64,000 nt of DNA, from contig CBDAQR010000003.1 of NCBI GenBank assembly GCA_965199055.1, positions 2,046,001 through 2,110,000 on the forward strand. Reading direction: 5' to 3'. The notes below the pieces were generated by a model that was given only the letters and a program-made list of their open reading frames with translations, ran no database searches and was not told where the DNA came from. The position numbers and the translations under genes were made by a program. The stretch is from CBDAQR01 sp965199055 (GTDB taxonomy: Bacteria; Pseudomonadota; Gammaproteobacteria; Pseudomonadales; Halieaceae). Below are positions 8,505 through 17,535 of this stretch, piece by piece. How positions within the stretch are numbered: the stretch's first letter is position 1; the number at the start of each line of letters is the position of its first letter.

Positions 8505-8885
8505 ATGGATTATCAGCAAGCTCGAAGTTACTTGCTTTCACAGCCCGAAGCCGAAGAGGACTTTCCCTTCGGCCCGGATGTCGCTGTGATGAAAATCAAG
8601 GGCAAGATGTTCGCCACCCTCGCCTATGAGGGCGACAGCCCGCGCACCAATTTAAAATGCGACCCCGACGAGGCCGTTATGCTGCGGGATATTTTCGAGG
8701 GTGTCATCCCGGGCTACCACATGAACAAGCGTCATTGGAACACGGTGATACTCGATGGCGATGTGCCATTGCCCGAGATCGAGCGTATGATGGACCGCTC
8801 CTATGGCCTGGTGGTCAAAGGGTTAAAGAAACAGCAGAGAGAGGCATTGATACTCGCCTATGGATCGCAAGCAATATTTAAGTGA
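8505..8885 (+). CDS. MmcQ/YjbR-family protein
   Basis: 126 residues from the ATG at 8505; a GTG at 8484 is in frame but lies against the SD-like AGGAA. Motifs of the family are EEDFPFGPDV near the start, FATLAYEG in the middle, and YHMNKRHWNTVIL, the core of the CyaY-like DNA-binding fold. YjbR proteins bind DNA in vitro, but their role is not established. The 3' end overlaps the desaturase gene by 26 bases, suggesting joint transcription. Confidence 0.85.
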   Translation: MDYQQARSYLLSQPEAEEDFPFGPDVAVMKIKGKMFATLAYEGDSPRTNLKCDPDEAVMLRDIFEGVIPGYHMNKRHWNTVILDGDVPLPEIERMMDRSYGLVVKGLKKQQREALILAYGSQAIFK

Positions 8886-9768
8886 CGAGGAGACTCGCTA
8901 TTTCACCAGCAAGAGCGACTGGCTGGCGTGGCGCACCTTCCTGGTCAGTTGGGCAGGCATCTTCGCCGTGTTCTGGATGGTCGATACCTGGACGAATCCA
9001 CTCACGTTGCTTGCGGCGCTGATCCTGTTACCCGGGCGTCAGCTTGGGCTCGCCGTCATCACCCACGAGTGCGGCCATCGTACTTTCTTTAAGACCAAGG
9101 CGCTGAACGACTTCGTCGGCCAGTATCTGGCGGCTCAACCTAATTTTACCGACATGCCCGCCTACGCTCGCGGCCACACCAAGCACCACCAACTCGCTGG
9201 CACGCATGAAGACCCGGACTTACCCAACTATCAGGCCTATCCGGTTAGCGGCGACAGTTTCAAACGCAAGCTTAAGCGCGATCTCACGGGTCAGACCGGC
9301 TACAAGCTGATGCGCTTTGTAGTCCTCAATGCGGTGCGGCTATTCGATAGTGACCTCGAGGCACGTAAACGCGCCTGGCCCTTTGCCCAACAAATTCTCT
9401 CCAACGTGGCGTTTGCCATCATCCTGGGCCTGGTGTTTGCGCCCTGGGCGTACCTGTTATGGATCGCTTCCTACATGACAACCTACATGCTGGTGGTGCG
9501 TATTCGCCAAGTGGCAGAACATGCCGCCGTGCCGGATCTGTATGATCCAGACCCGCGCAAAAACACGCGCACCACCATACCGCGCTGGTGGGAGCGGCTG
9601 ATTTTTGCGCCCAACTACGTGAATTACCACATGGAGCATCACTTCATGGCGAGCATACCTTGCTACCGCTTGAAGGAAATGCACGAACTGCTGAAACAAA
9701 GGGGAGCGTACAATGACACTCCCATTTTCCAAGGATATGGCCAGGTGTTACGCCACGCCGTCGCCTGA
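8860..9768 (+). CDS. Membrane fatty acid desaturase
   Basis: 302 residues. All three histidine boxes of the membrane di-iron desaturases are present: HECGH (69-73), HTKHH (106-110) and HMEHH (257-261). They are separated by hydrophobic segments at about 28-60 and 178-212. The enzyme would introduce a double bond into an acyl chain using O2 and an electron carrier. Sequence style is close to the type 1 desaturases that include sphingolipid-desaturase relatives, so regiospecificity is uncertain. The gene lies between YjbR and pyruvate kinase. Confidence 0.92.
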   Translation: MDRKQYLSDEETRYFTSKSDWLAWRTFLVSWAGIFAVFWMVDTWTNPLTLLAALILLPGRQLGLAVITHECGHRTFFKTKALNDFVGQYLAAQPNFTDMPAYARGHTKHHQLAGTHEDPDLPNYQAYPVSGDSFKRKLKRDLTGQTGYKLMRFVVLNAVRLFDSDLEARKRAWPFAQQILSNVAFAIILGLVFAPWAYLLWIASYMTTYMLVVRIRQVAEHAAVPDLYDPDPRKNTRTTIPRWWERLIFAPNYVNYHMEHHFMASIPCYRLKEMHELLKQRGAYNDTPIFQGYGQVLRHAVA

Positions 9769-9785
9769 TTGACGCGAGACCAGGG

Positions 9786-11222
9786 ATGACCCGCCGCACC
9801 AAAATAGTTGCCACCATTGGCCCGGCCAGCAGTTCTGAAGAAAGAATCGCTGAGCTCATAGAAGCCGGGGTTAATGTTTTTCGGCTCAATTTCAGCCACG
9901 GCGATATCGCCACCCATCAAGGGGTGGCGGATCGCATTCGCGAGCAGGCCAGACAGTTGGGCCGCTATGTTGGCATCCTCGCTGATCTACAGGGGCCCAA
10001 GATTCGCATTGGCAATTTCCGCGACGGTGCCGTGGAACTGGCAGAGGGCGACAGCTTCGCGCTCGATCTGTCTGTAGAGACCGACGATGGTACCGCGCGC
10101 AGAGTCGGGCTCGAGTACGAAGCCCTGTGCAGTCAGGTGTTTCGCGATGACATTTTGCTACTGGATGATGGGCGGATTCGCCTAAGGGTAGATTCGGTGG
10201 GCGAAGATTGCGTCGACACGCATGTCATCGTTGGCGGCACGCTAGGTTCTCGCAAAGGCATTAACCGCCTGGGAGGTGGTCTCGCGGCACCGGCGCTAAC
10301 AGTCAAAGATATCGCGGATATCGAGGGCCTGGCGAAAGTGCAGCCCGACTTCGTTGCAGTGTCTTTCGTGTCATCAGCCGGCGACATTTTTCAGACTCGG
10401 GACCTCTTGGCGGAGCAAAATCTGGAACCCGCGATTATTGCCAAGATAGAACGCGCGGAAGTCGTCAGCGATGAAATTACTCTCAAGGGTATTATTTCCG
10501 CCTCCGCGGGCATTATGGTCGCCCGCGGAGACTTAGGGGTAGAAGTCGGGGATGCATCGCTGATTGGTATTCAGAAAGAGCTGATCAGCCGAGCTCGCAA
10601 AATGGATCGCATTGTCATTACCGCTACCCAGATGATGGAGTCGATGATCAACTCCTCGATGCCCACTCGCGCCGAGGTCTTTGATGTAGCCAATGCCGTG
10701 CTCGATGGCACCGACGCCGTCATGCTTTCAGCGGAGACCGCCGTGGGCAAATACCCGGTCGAGGTCGTCACAGCAATGGCCGATGCCTGTGTCGGCGCCG
10801 AAGAGCACCCCAGCACGCGCACCTCAAAGTACCGAATCGATCGGGAGTTCAACAGCGCCCAGGAAACCATCGCCATGACGGCGATCTATGCAGCCAATCA
10901 CCACCGTCAAGTGCGCGGTATCGCCTGCCTCACCGAGTCCGGCACCACACCGCTGCTGATGTCCCGGCTCAGTTCCGGCCGGCCGATTTTTGCGCTGAGC
11001 AGCAATATGCTCACCCTGCAGAAGCTCACCCTGTGCCGCGGCGTGGTGCCGCTGTACTTCGATGCGGCCGCCTTTGAGAACGACGAAGTCGACGCGCGTG
11101 CGATCGAGTTCATTAAGAGCTGCGGCTTTCTGGAAAAAGACGATGAAATCATCCTCACCAAGGGTGTGATCATGGGCCAGCGAGGCCACACCAATATCCT
11201 AAAAATCCTGCCGGTTCCCTAA
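9786..11222 (+). CDS. pyk: Pyruvate kinase
   Basis: 478 residues, full length. It starts TRRTKIVATIGPASSS and includes NVFRLNFSHG, the catalytic region MVARGDLGVE with the following MMESMI and TDAVMLSAETA, and a C-terminal allosteric domain ending at VGHTNILKIL-like residues. The sequence is closer to the AMP-activated PykA type of E. coli than to PykF. It makes pyruvate and ATP from phosphoenolpyruvate and ADP in the cytosol. The GTG of the next gene begins one base after its stop codon. Confidence 0.95.
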   Translation: MTRRTKIVATIGPASSSEERIAELIEAGVNVFRLNFSHGDIATHQGVADRIREQARQLGRYVGILADLQGPKIRIGNFRDGAVELAEGDSFALDLSVETDDGTARRVGLEYEALCSQVFRDDILLLDDGRIRLRVDSVGEDCVDTHVIVGGTLGSRKGINRLGGGLAAPALTVKDIADIEGLAKVQPDFVAVSFVSSAGDIFQTRDLLAEQNLEPAIIAKIERAEVVSDEITLKGIISASAGIMVARGDLGVEVGDASLIGIQKELISRARKMDRIVITATQMMESMINSSMPTRAEVFDVANAVLDGTDAVMLSAETAVGKYPVEVVTAMADACVGAEEHPSTRTSKYRIDREFNSAQETIAMTAIYAANHHRQVRGIACLTESGTTPLLMSRLSSGRPIFALSSNMLTLQKLTLCRGVVPLYFDAAAFENDEVDARAIEFIKSCGFLEKDDEIILTKGVIMGQRGHTNILKILPVP

Positions 11223-11223
11223 G

Positions 11224-11604
11224 GTGTTTCATCACGAGGTAGGCCCGCTAACAGGCGGCGTGAACCTGCTGATGCTGTTGGCCTTCGGGTTGTCAGTCGC
11301 CGTGCAATACAACGATCCCAATCCATGGCTATGGATGCTGTTTTACCTGCTGGCGACCCTGGCCTGCCTGGCCTTTCATTTTGGCCGTCTGCACTGGCAG
11401 ATTGCCGCGGGCCTGGCTGCGATTGCTACGGCAATCAGTCTGTGGCTGTTGCCGCAGTTTCTGGGTCAGGTGAGCCCTGCAGAGATCTTCGACTCGCTAC
11501 AGATGAAAACCCAGGCGGTAGAGGAAGCGCGAGAAGCCGGGGGCAGTGCACTAGTCGCCATCTGGCTGGGCATCCTCGCCTGGCATGTGAAAAGCCGGGC
11601 ATAA
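11224..11604 (+). CDS. TMEM220-like small membrane protein
   Basis: Up to 126 residues from a GTG at 11224. An alternative GTG at 11260, preceded by AGGCGG, would remove 12 residues and fits the family better. There are three to four hydrophobic segments. The early VQYNDPNPWLWMLFYLL is typical of the TMEM220 family (Q-x-N-D-P-D-P motif). The function of the family is not known. It follows pyk directly and ends in a strong terminator. Confidence 0.7.
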   Translation: MFHHEVGPLTGGVNLLMLLAFGLSVAVQYNDPNPWLWMLFYLLATLACLAFHFGRLHWQIAAGLAAIATAISLWLLPQFLGQVSPAEIFDSLQMKTQAVEEAREAGGSALVAIWLGILAWHVKSRA

Positions 11605-11633
11605 AAAAAGGGAGCGCCTGGCGCTCCCTTTTT
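11604..11633. terminator. Bidirectional rho-independent terminator
   Basis: A-run, then GGGAGCGC-CTG-GCGCTCCC, then T-run: an 8-base perfect GC-rich stem with A/T tracts on both sides. It separates the converging pyk/TMEM220 genes from the TonB operon and can terminate both. Confidence 0.9.
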
Positions 11634-11652
11634 CATCTATCTCATGAACTGA

Positions 11653-13011
11653 TCAGGCGTCTTCTTCCAGTTTCTTCTGACGCTCAATCTCACTGTTCAT
11701 GTACTTGATCCACTGGTCGGCGTACTTCTTGGAACGATCATCCTTGGCCGCCTCTTTGAACGCTTTGCGGGCGCTCTGGTACTGCTTGGTGTTGAAGTAG
11801 GCCATGCCCAGGATCAGCTGACAGTTGTCGGGACGCTTCACCCCACCGCGGCGCAGGCCTTCGGTGTTCGCCTTAATGGCATTCTTGAACTGATCGTTGT
11901 CGAGGTAGACATTGCCCAGACGACAATACAGCTCGCCCTTATCAGACTTCTCGGCAGCCTGCTCCATTACAGGAATCGACTTCTGCACTTCTTGAGCCTG
12001 ACGCCAGGAGTTGCCCAGAATTTCCAGGTTCTTGGAGTTGTTCTCGACGGATTCGTTTTCTATGCCCTTGTCCAGAACTCGGGCCGCCTTATAGGGCACT
12101 TCCGCATTCAGGTAGAGATAGGCCATAGTGACCTGCTCGCGGTCTTTCTCCAACATGTCCTGAACGTAGGCGGTTTCCATAGCCGCAAGCTGGCGCTTCT
12201 CGTCCTTGGTTTCACCGTACATGTGTGACAGCTGCACCCAGTACTGCTTCTTGGGATAGTGCACCAACAACTCTTCCAACATGGCAATGGTGTTGGGCAT
12301 GTCGTTCTTTTCGAAGTACAGGAAACGGGCCAGGCTGTACCACTGTTCCTTGGGTATCTTGCCCTTATCCTTGTACATGTTCATCGCGATCAGGGTGTTC
12401 TCCAGCGACCTGTCATAGTCCTTGAGCTGGTAATAACCCTGTCCCAGCAAAATATAGGCCTGCGCGCTGGGAGTCTCCGCCACCTTGAACCACTCGTTCA
12501 AGGCGTCGATACCGCTGCGCCAGTCTTCCATCACGAAATAGAGCTGAGCAATGGTGTAGCGAGTGTTGATTTCCATGGCCAGCGGAATATCCGGCTGACT
12601 GGCCACCTGCTCGTACGCTCGCAATGCACCCTTGAAGTCTTCCTGTGAGTAGTAGATGAATGCGAACAGGTTGTAGAGATTAGCAAGCTCATAGGAGTTC
12701 AGCGCCCGTTTGCCGGACTCAGACTCCATGTCCTTCAGAATCTCCAAGGCCTCTGGATACTGCTTGGCCTCGATGAACACCTGGGCTTCCGCCAGGCGCT
12801 CATAGACTTTGTTGCGCAGCGCCGGTGTTCGACGTGTTTCCTGCGGTTTCTTTTTCTCGCCCTGCTCCTGCGCGACCGCAACACCCAGACTAACACCCTG
12901 CTCTGCCAGGCCCTGGGTAACGAAAACCTGTGCCGCCATCAGCGGCAGCGCAAGAAGTACACCACGCAGCCAGACTCGGCTACCCGACTCATTTCGCACT
13001 TGTGTATTCAT
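11653..13011 (-). CDS. Periplasmic TPR protein of the TonB2/TtpC system
   Basis: 452 residues from the ATG at 13011; a GTG at 13023 overlaps the tonB stop. After a signal-type hydrophobic stretch (about 15-45) the protein consists of tetratricopeptide-like repeats, seen as repeated A-x-x-Y...A-x-x-x-Y units such as YPEALEILK, DFKGALRAYEQ and QYQSARKAFKEA. It ends in a charged tail. In Vibrio and Shewanella-type TonB2 operons a TPR protein is the last gene and takes part in TonB-dependent uptake. Here it is also last, before a strong terminator. Confidence 0.85.
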   Translation of the reverse strand: MNTQVRNESGSRVWLRGVLLALPLMAAQVFVTQGLAEQGVSLGVAVAQEQGEKKKPQETRRTPALRNKVYERLAEAQVFIEAKQYPEALEILKDMESESGKRALNSYELANLYNLFAFIYYSQEDFKGALRAYEQVASQPDIPLAMEINTRYTIAQLYFVMEDWRSGIDALNEWFKVAETPSAQAYILLGQGYYQLKDYDRSLENTLIAMNMYKDKGKIPKEQWYSLARFLYFEKNDMPNTIAMLEELLVHYPKKQYWVQLSHMYGETKDEKRQLAAMETAYVQDMLEKDREQVTMAYLYLNAEVPYKAARVLDKGIENESVENNSKNLEILGNSWRQAQEVQKSIPVMEQAAEKSDKGELYCRLGNVYLDNDQFKNAIKANTEGLRRGGVKRPDNCQLILGMAYFNTKQYQSARKAFKEAAKDDRSKKYADQWIKYMNSEIERQKKLEEDA

Positions 13012-13019
13012 CGTACTGA

Positions 13020-13631
13020 TCACTGCTCCAGTTCGTAGGTGAACTTGTTCTGCACACCCGCCACCTCAATGGCCTCTCCGTCCACAACCCGCGGCTTGTA
13101 TTTGAACTTCAGCGCCGCCTTCAGCGATGCCCGTTCAAAAATACCCGACGGCTGGCAGTCAACTGCCTGCGGATCACGGATCGATCCATTCTTGGTCACG
13201 GTGTATTCAACAATACAATATCCGGTAATGCCGCGCGACTGCGCGCGACGTGGGTAAATAGGCGCCACTTTTACGATGGGGAGATACTCACCATCAGAGG
13301 CACTCATGCCGCCCGTACCGGCAATAGCCACATCGACACCCGTCGCGGGCGCCATATTGACCGCCTCAACGTTCATGTCCATGTCCAGATCCGGTGTATC
13401 AAGATCCGGCGGTGGTTCCTCGGGGTCTTCTGGCTTGTCCGGCTTGGCTTCCGCAAGGTTGGTCTCGATCTGGCGCTCCGGCATATGAATATCGGCGAGC
13501 TTGCGTTGCTTCTTGTCGTCGATCTTCGGGTCAGCCGAAGCGATCAGGTACTGCATGATAAAGAACAGACCGCCTGCTACTGGAATTGCCAGGGCGGCAC
13601 CGATGGTTAGCCTGACAAAATTACGATTCAT
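13020..13631 (-). CDS. tonB: TonB-family energy transducer
   Basis: 203 residues. It has one N-terminal membrane helix (about 8-30), an acidic proline-rich spacer (about 50-85, PEDPEEPPPD) and a C-terminal TonB domain (about 115-203) with the conserved YP in VAPIYPRRAQSRG and the GYCIVEYTV strand. This short form belongs to the TonB2 type, which works with TtpC. It would carry proton-motive force energy from ExbB/ExbD to outer-membrane receptors. It lies in the middle of a six-gene operon, 5 bases after exbD. Confidence 0.93.
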   Translation of the reverse strand: MNRNFVRLTIGAALAIPVAGGLFFIMQYLIASADPKIDDKKQRKLADIHMPERQIETNLAEAKPDKPEDPEEPPPDLDTPDLDMDMNVEAVNMAPATGVDVAIAGTGGMSASDGEYLPIVKVAPIYPRRAQSRGITGYCIVEYTVTKNGSIRDPQAVDCQPSGIFERASLKAALKFKYKPRVVDGEAIEVAGVQNKFTYELEQ

Positions 13632-13636
13632 AATGA

Positions 13637-14041
13637 CTAATCATTTTCCGTTGCTAGTGAAACATCGAGAACGCCGGCCTCACGAGAGGCATCCAGCACC
13701 TTCACCACAGTTTCTGTGGTAGAGGTGTTGTCGGCCTGGATCACCACGGCACCCTTGGGGTTCTCCGCATGGAGACGCTCCACGTTGGCGCGTACCGCCC
13801 GCACGTCAATGCGGCGGCCGTCCATCCAGACCTCGTCATTGCCGGTAACAGCAATGAGGATATTGACGTTGTCCTTAGGATCAGACGTCGATGCTTCCGG
13901 TCGGTTCACTTCGACACCGGCTTCTTTAATAAAAGAGGCCGTAACGATGAAGAAGATCAACATGATAAACACCACGTCCAGCATGGGTGTCAGGTCGATC
14001 TGGGCTTCGTCTTCCGCAGCTTGTTTCTTTCTTCCGCGCAT
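13637..14041 (-). CDS. exbD: ExbD/TolR biopolymer transport protein
   Basis: 134 residues, the usual size. A charged N-terminus is followed by one membrane helix containing the essential aspartate: IDLTPMLDVVFIMLIFF, Asp22. The periplasmic domain follows. It pairs with ExbB to form the proton channel that drives TonB. It sits 10 bases after exbB and 5 bases before tonB on the minus strand. Confidence 0.95.
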   Translation of the reverse strand: MRGRKKQAAEDEAQIDLTPMLDVVFIMLIFFIVTASFIKEAGVEVNRPEASTSDPKDNVNILIAVTGNDEVWMDGRRIDVRAVRANVERLHAENPKGAVVIQADNTSTTETVVKVLDASREAGVLDVSLATEND

Positions 14042-14051
14042 GATTGCCCTC

Positions 14052-14579
14052 TTAATGATCTGTAGTTAGGTTGTCTTCGAGAAACTGTTCTTCTCGAAGG
14101 GCTTTACGGGTTACGTAGGTGTTGGCGAATACGCCTGAGAGCGCCGCTACCATGCCGGCCATCGTCGGGATAGTCGCCCGCGATACACCACCGGCCATGG
14201 ACTTGGCGTCACCACCGCCCGTCACTGCCATAATATTAAAGACCTCGATCATACCCGTTACCGTGCCCAGCAGGCCCAACAGGGGGCATAGGGCAACCAG
14301 TGTCTTGATGACCGGGAGATATGTGTTGATCTGCGCCGAGCACTCCGCAATCAGCTTGCGACGCACCTGGTGCGCTTCCCAGGACTTGCGCTCCGGGCGC
14401 GCCTCCCAGGTAGCAATGGCCGTTCCTGCATCCCTTCTCCACCCGGAGAAGAAGTAGTAGGCGCGCTCAAAGATCAGCGCCCACATAACGAACAGCAGGA
14501 TGGCGATCAACCAGAGGACGTTGCCGCCCATGTCCATGAAGCGGGCAACGGCCTCGTAGGCGTTGTCGAACCAGTACAT
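14052..14579 (-). CDS. exbB: ExbB/TolQ proton-channel protein
   Basis: 175 residues with three membrane helices. The MotA/TolQ/ExbB core includes CPLLGLLGTVTGMIEVF and the GGVSRATIPTMAGM block. It is short compared with classical ExbB (about 240), as expected for the ExbB2 of TtpC-type systems. It is followed after 10 bases by exbD. It is distinct from the larger TtpC-like paralogue upstream, which carries the same C-terminal core. Confidence 0.93.
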   Translation of the reverse strand: MYWFDNAYEAVARFMDMGGNVLWLIAILLFVMWALIFERAYYFFSGWRRDAGTAIATWEARPERKSWEAHQVRRKLIAECSAQINTYLPVIKTLVALCPLLGLLGTVTGMIEVFNIMAVTGGGDAKSMAGGVSRATIPTMAGMVAALSGVFANTYVTRKALREEQFLEDNLTTDH

Positions 14580-14580
14580 C

Positions 14581-15975
14581 TTACTGCTGGCCCAGGTTCG
14601 CTTCTGTGTGCTCTGCGATGATACCGGTCGACTGCTCGTTCAGGATGTGAATGATGCGCTGGGCGCGACCGTTCACAATCGTGTGCAGCAGTACCGTCGG
14701 GATCGCCACCAGCAGGCCCAGTACCGTTGTTACCAGAGCGCCGGAAATACCGCCCGCCATGGCTTTCGGGTCACCAGCACCGAAGATGGTGATGGCCTGG
14801 AAGGTGATGATCATACCGGTCACCGTACCCAGCAGACCCATCAGCGGGGCAACCGCGGAAATGATCTTGAGCAGGGTCAGGGAGTTTTCGATGGAAGGCG
14901 TTTCCTTGAGAATCGCTTCTTCCAGCTTCAGCTCCAGGGTCTCGGTGTCCATGCTGGGGTTGTCCTCATGTACCTTGAGTACGCGGCCCAGCGGGTTGTT
15001 GTCATTGGCCTTCTCGCTCTTGAGCTGCGCGTTAACCTTGCCGCTCATCATCGAGAGCACGATCAGACGCCAGATAGCGATCAGGAAGGCGATGGCGCCC
15101 ACGGCGGTAATGGCGTAACCGATGTAGCCACCCTGGTGCCAGCGCTCTTCCAGCGTCGGGCTGTTAATCAGCGCCGCCAGGAACGAACCGCCAGTCGGGC
15201 CAGTCGGGTCGATACCAAACTTGTGCATGCCGCTGGTGGCAGCTACCAGGCCTGCCGCCCAGCCCTGATAGGGGCCGCTAGGCTGACGAGACAGCTCTTC
15301 CAGAGAGCCTTTGGAAGGTACGTACTGCAGATATTTACCTTCTTCAGAAACGACGTTCCAGGAACCGATACGCGCTACAGTCTGCTGCAACTTGTCTCCG
15401 TTTGGCTTGGAGACTTCAGCAGTGAAGCTAACGATACGACCAGATTCGATCATCTCACGTTGCAGCTCAAACCAGACCTTCTCGATCTCTTCAATGCTGG
15501 GCAGCTGGTCAGAGCCGCTCATCTTCTCGATCAGCTCATTCAGGAACACTTCACGATCCGGGTACTGCGTGCTGGTGAGAGAGGTTTCGAAGTTGGTCGC
15601 GGCATCGCCAGCGGTCGAGGTCAGGTGACCGAACAGTTCCGCCAGAGTACCGAGGCGCTCCTTCAACTGCTTCTGCTTGTCAGCAATCAGCAGCTCGTTG
15701 TCCTCGAAGGTCTTCTCAAGACGCGCGGAACGATCTTCCTGGCGCTTGCGCTCAGCTTTTGCTTCGTCGAGCATTTTTTGCTGATCCGCTTTAGCAGCCT
15801 GGAACCGCTGCTCGCGAGCACGGTTTTCAGAAGCCTCGGTGGTTTGGCCCTGCTTCACAAACTCAAGCAGTTGGTCCAGTGATTTCGCTTCCTCCTGGGC
15901 ACTGACGCTCGCAGTCCCCAGAGTGATAATTGCGCCGAATGTAAACGCGGCGGCTTTAAGCATAGTGTTCTTCAT
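14581..15975 (-). CDS. ttpC: TtpC-like ExbB paralogue with periplasmic coiled coil
   Basis: 464 residues. It has a signal peptide (1-26, cleaved after VSA), a charged coiled-coil segment (about 30-110) rich in K/E/R/Q, and a periplasmic part to about 290. The C-terminal ExbB/TolQ domain has three helices, including PLMGLLGTVTGMIITFQ and AMAGGISGALVTTVLGLLVAIP. This architecture matches TtpC, the fourth component of Vibrio TonB2 systems. TtpC is thought to span the periplasm and relay energy to receptors. It overlaps the DUF3450 gene by one base and precedes exbB by one base. Confidence 0.88.
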   Translation of the reverse strand: MKNTMLKAAAFTFGAIITLGTASVSAQEEAKSLDQLLEFVKQGQTTEASENRAREQRFQAAKADQQKMLDEAKAERKRQEDRSARLEKTFEDNELLIADKQKQLKERLGTLAELFGHLTSTAGDAATNFETSLTSTQYPDREVFLNELIEKMSGSDQLPSIEEIEKVWFELQREMIESGRIVSFTAEVSKPNGDKLQQTVARIGSWNVVSEEGKYLQYVPSKGSLEELSRQPSGPYQGWAAGLVAATSGMHKFGIDPTGPTGGSFLAALINSPTLEERWHQGGYIGYAITAVGAIAFLIAIWRLIVLSMMSGKVNAQLKSEKANDNNPLGRVLKVHEDNPSMDTETLELKLEEAILKETPSIENSLTLLKIISAVAPLMGLLGTVTGMIITFQAITIFGAGDPKAMAGGISGALVTTVLGLLVAIPTVLLHTIVNGRAQRIIHILNEQSTGIIAEHTEANLGQQ

Positions 15976-16760
15976 TACTTGGCAGCCTCCGGCGCAGCAA
16001 TCGGCAGATTCATGAGGTCGATAGATGCTTCCTTACGGGCGATACGCAGGCCTTTCATGATGGCGTTGCGGTACTCTCCGCTATCCAGCTGTACCCAGCT
16101 GCGGCTGGCCTGATCCCAGGCACCGGAAACTTCTGTATCTGTTGTTTGATAAAGCAGAGCAACGCGGCCGACGCGGAAGAAGTTCACGTCGCGGTCGACA
16201 CCGCCGATGTCAACGCTGCCTTTGTAAGCATCGATCTTACGGCCATACTCGTTTTCAATCTTGTAGGCCTCTAGCACCTGACGGAACTTCTCAGCCACGG
16301 TAACGTCGCTGCGATCCAGGTTACCGCGCAGGAAGGCGATACGCTGGCGGCGCTCTTCGATGTGGAAAGGAACATCCAACTCAACGAAAGACTCCAATCC
16401 ATCGATCATGCGCTCAACCAAGGGCGTCATCTGACGTTGGATCACAGTCACCTGTGAAATCGAGTCCTCGATGTCGCTGATGCGGCGTTCCTGGTTGTCG
16501 ATCTGACGTTCCAGGCGGGCATTGTAGACAAGCAGACCGTCAACCTGTTTCATAACAGTCTTGTAGTCTGACAACAGCGAGCGGGTTTCTTCCGCCAGCT
16601 TGTCGATCTTCACTTGTGATTGTGCTGCAGCGGCGTTTTTATCCTGGCCAACCTTAAGGATGGCCTGCAGCGTTTCATCGGCTTGCGCAATAGTGCCGGT
16701 ACCAAGACCAACAGCCATTAGCGCAGCGATCCATAGCTTATTCAATCGATGCATATTCAT
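15975..16760 (-). CDS. DUF3450 periplasmic coiled-coil protein
   Basis: 261 residues with a signal peptide (1-27, cleavage after IAQA), then a long helical coiled coil (about 35-115). VQVIDGLLV-type heptads and an IDNQERRISDIEDSI stretch are visible. The globular end carries VDIGGVDRDVNFFRVGRVALLYQT. DUF3450 proteins are regularly the first gene of TtpC-type TonB operons. Their job is unproven but presumably supports the TtpC/ExbB complex in the periplasm. It is the first gene of this operon. Confidence 0.88.
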   Translation of the reverse strand: MNMHRLNKLWIAALMAVGLGTGTIAQADETLQAILKVGQDKNAAAAQSQVKIDKLAEETRSLLSDYKTVMKQVDGLLVYNARLERQIDNQERRISDIEDSISQVTVIQRQMTPLVERMIDGLESFVELDVPFHIEERRQRIAFLRGNLDRSDVTVAEKFRQVLEAYKIENEYGRKIDAYKGSVDIGGVDRDVNFFRVGRVALLYQTTDTEVSGAWDQASRSWVQLDSGEYRNAIMKGLRIARKEASIDLMNLPIAAPEAAK

Positions 16761-16829
16761 GGATGAGCGTTTCCTATATCCAACAACAGGTTTGTAACTG
16801 GGCCGTTTTGAACGACTCCAGATTAGTTA

Positions 16830-16858
16830 TATATAGAAGAAAAAGTAGAGTCGGTAAA
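16830..16858 (-). promoter_or_regulatory. Candidate promoter of the TonB operon
   Basis: The 241-base gap 16761-17001 between folA and the DUF3450 gene is clearly AT-rich in its middle. On the minus strand TTTACC (16858-16853) and TATATA (16835-16830) are spaced by exactly 17 bases, giving a leader of about 65 bases before the DUF3450 ATG. I saw no Fur-box-like 19-mer in the gap. The match is only moderate. Confidence 0.4.
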
Positions 16859-17001
16859 ACAAGGGGACGCAATTTAATAACATTACAATAAATTAAGCAA
16901 AAAAAGGCTTGTGTTCCGGGGGCTCTCAAAGGTCGGTGTGTAGAAAGGTTACATTTTGAACAAAGGCACCCAAAGATGGTAACAGCGATAACATCTGGCA
17001 T

Positions 17002-17520
17002 TCAGCCAGTCGATCCGGAATTGCGCTCGTAAACGACAAAGCTGTAGTCGTAAGGATTGCTTTCATCCTTCATATAACGCTCTCGCATGGCTTCGCGCCA
17101 GGTCTCGCGCCGCCAGTCAGGGAAGTAGGCATCACCTGTTACCACCGCGTGCACTTCCGTCAGGTAAAGGCGATCTGCCTGGGGTAGAGCGAGCCGATAC
17201 AACTCTGCACCCCCAATCACCACGACTTCTTCCACTCCATCAATGAAAGCCACCGACTCCGCCAGGGTGAGGGCGGCCTCCAGATCGCCCGCTAGCAAAG
17301 CGCCCTCTAGTTGCAAATCAGGCTGCCGACTCACCACGATATTGGTACGGCCGGGTAAGGGCCGACCGATGGAGTCCCAGGTTTTGCGACCCATGATCAC
17401 GGGCTTTCCCATAGTGGTGCGCTTGAAGTAGCGCAGGTCTTCCGGCAGGCGCCAGGGCAGTTTGTTGTTGCTGCCTATCACGCCGTTTTCGGCAACGGCG
17501 ACCATGAGTGCGAGTTCCAT
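17002..17520 (-). CDS. folA: Dihydrofolate reductase
   Basis: 172 residues. Key features are GVIGSNNKLPWRLPEDLRYFK with the catalytic acidic Asp28, GRKTWDSIGRPLPGRTNIVV, and the IGGAELY nucleotide-binding turn. It reduces dihydrofolate with NADPH, regenerating the cofactor oxidised by ThyA. It lies 15 bases after thyA, so lgt, thyA and folA form one minus-strand run, an order common in gammaproteobacteria. Confidence 0.96.
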   Translation of the reverse strand: MELALMVAVAENGVIGSNNKLPWRLPEDLRYFKRTTMGKPVIMGRKTWDSIGRPLPGRTNIVVSRQPDLQLEGALLAGDLEAALTLAESVAFIDGVEEVVVIGGAELYRLALPQADRLYLTEVHAVVTGDAYFPDWRRETWREAMRERYMKDESNPYDYSFVVYERNSGSTG

Positions 17521-17535
17521 AGCCTGACTTACGCG

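Noticed and set aside
14563..15882. 439-residue plus-strand frame inside the TtpC-like gene
   Set aside because: Antisense to a clear TonB-operon gene. The Q/R/H-rich translation has no family match and no promoter.
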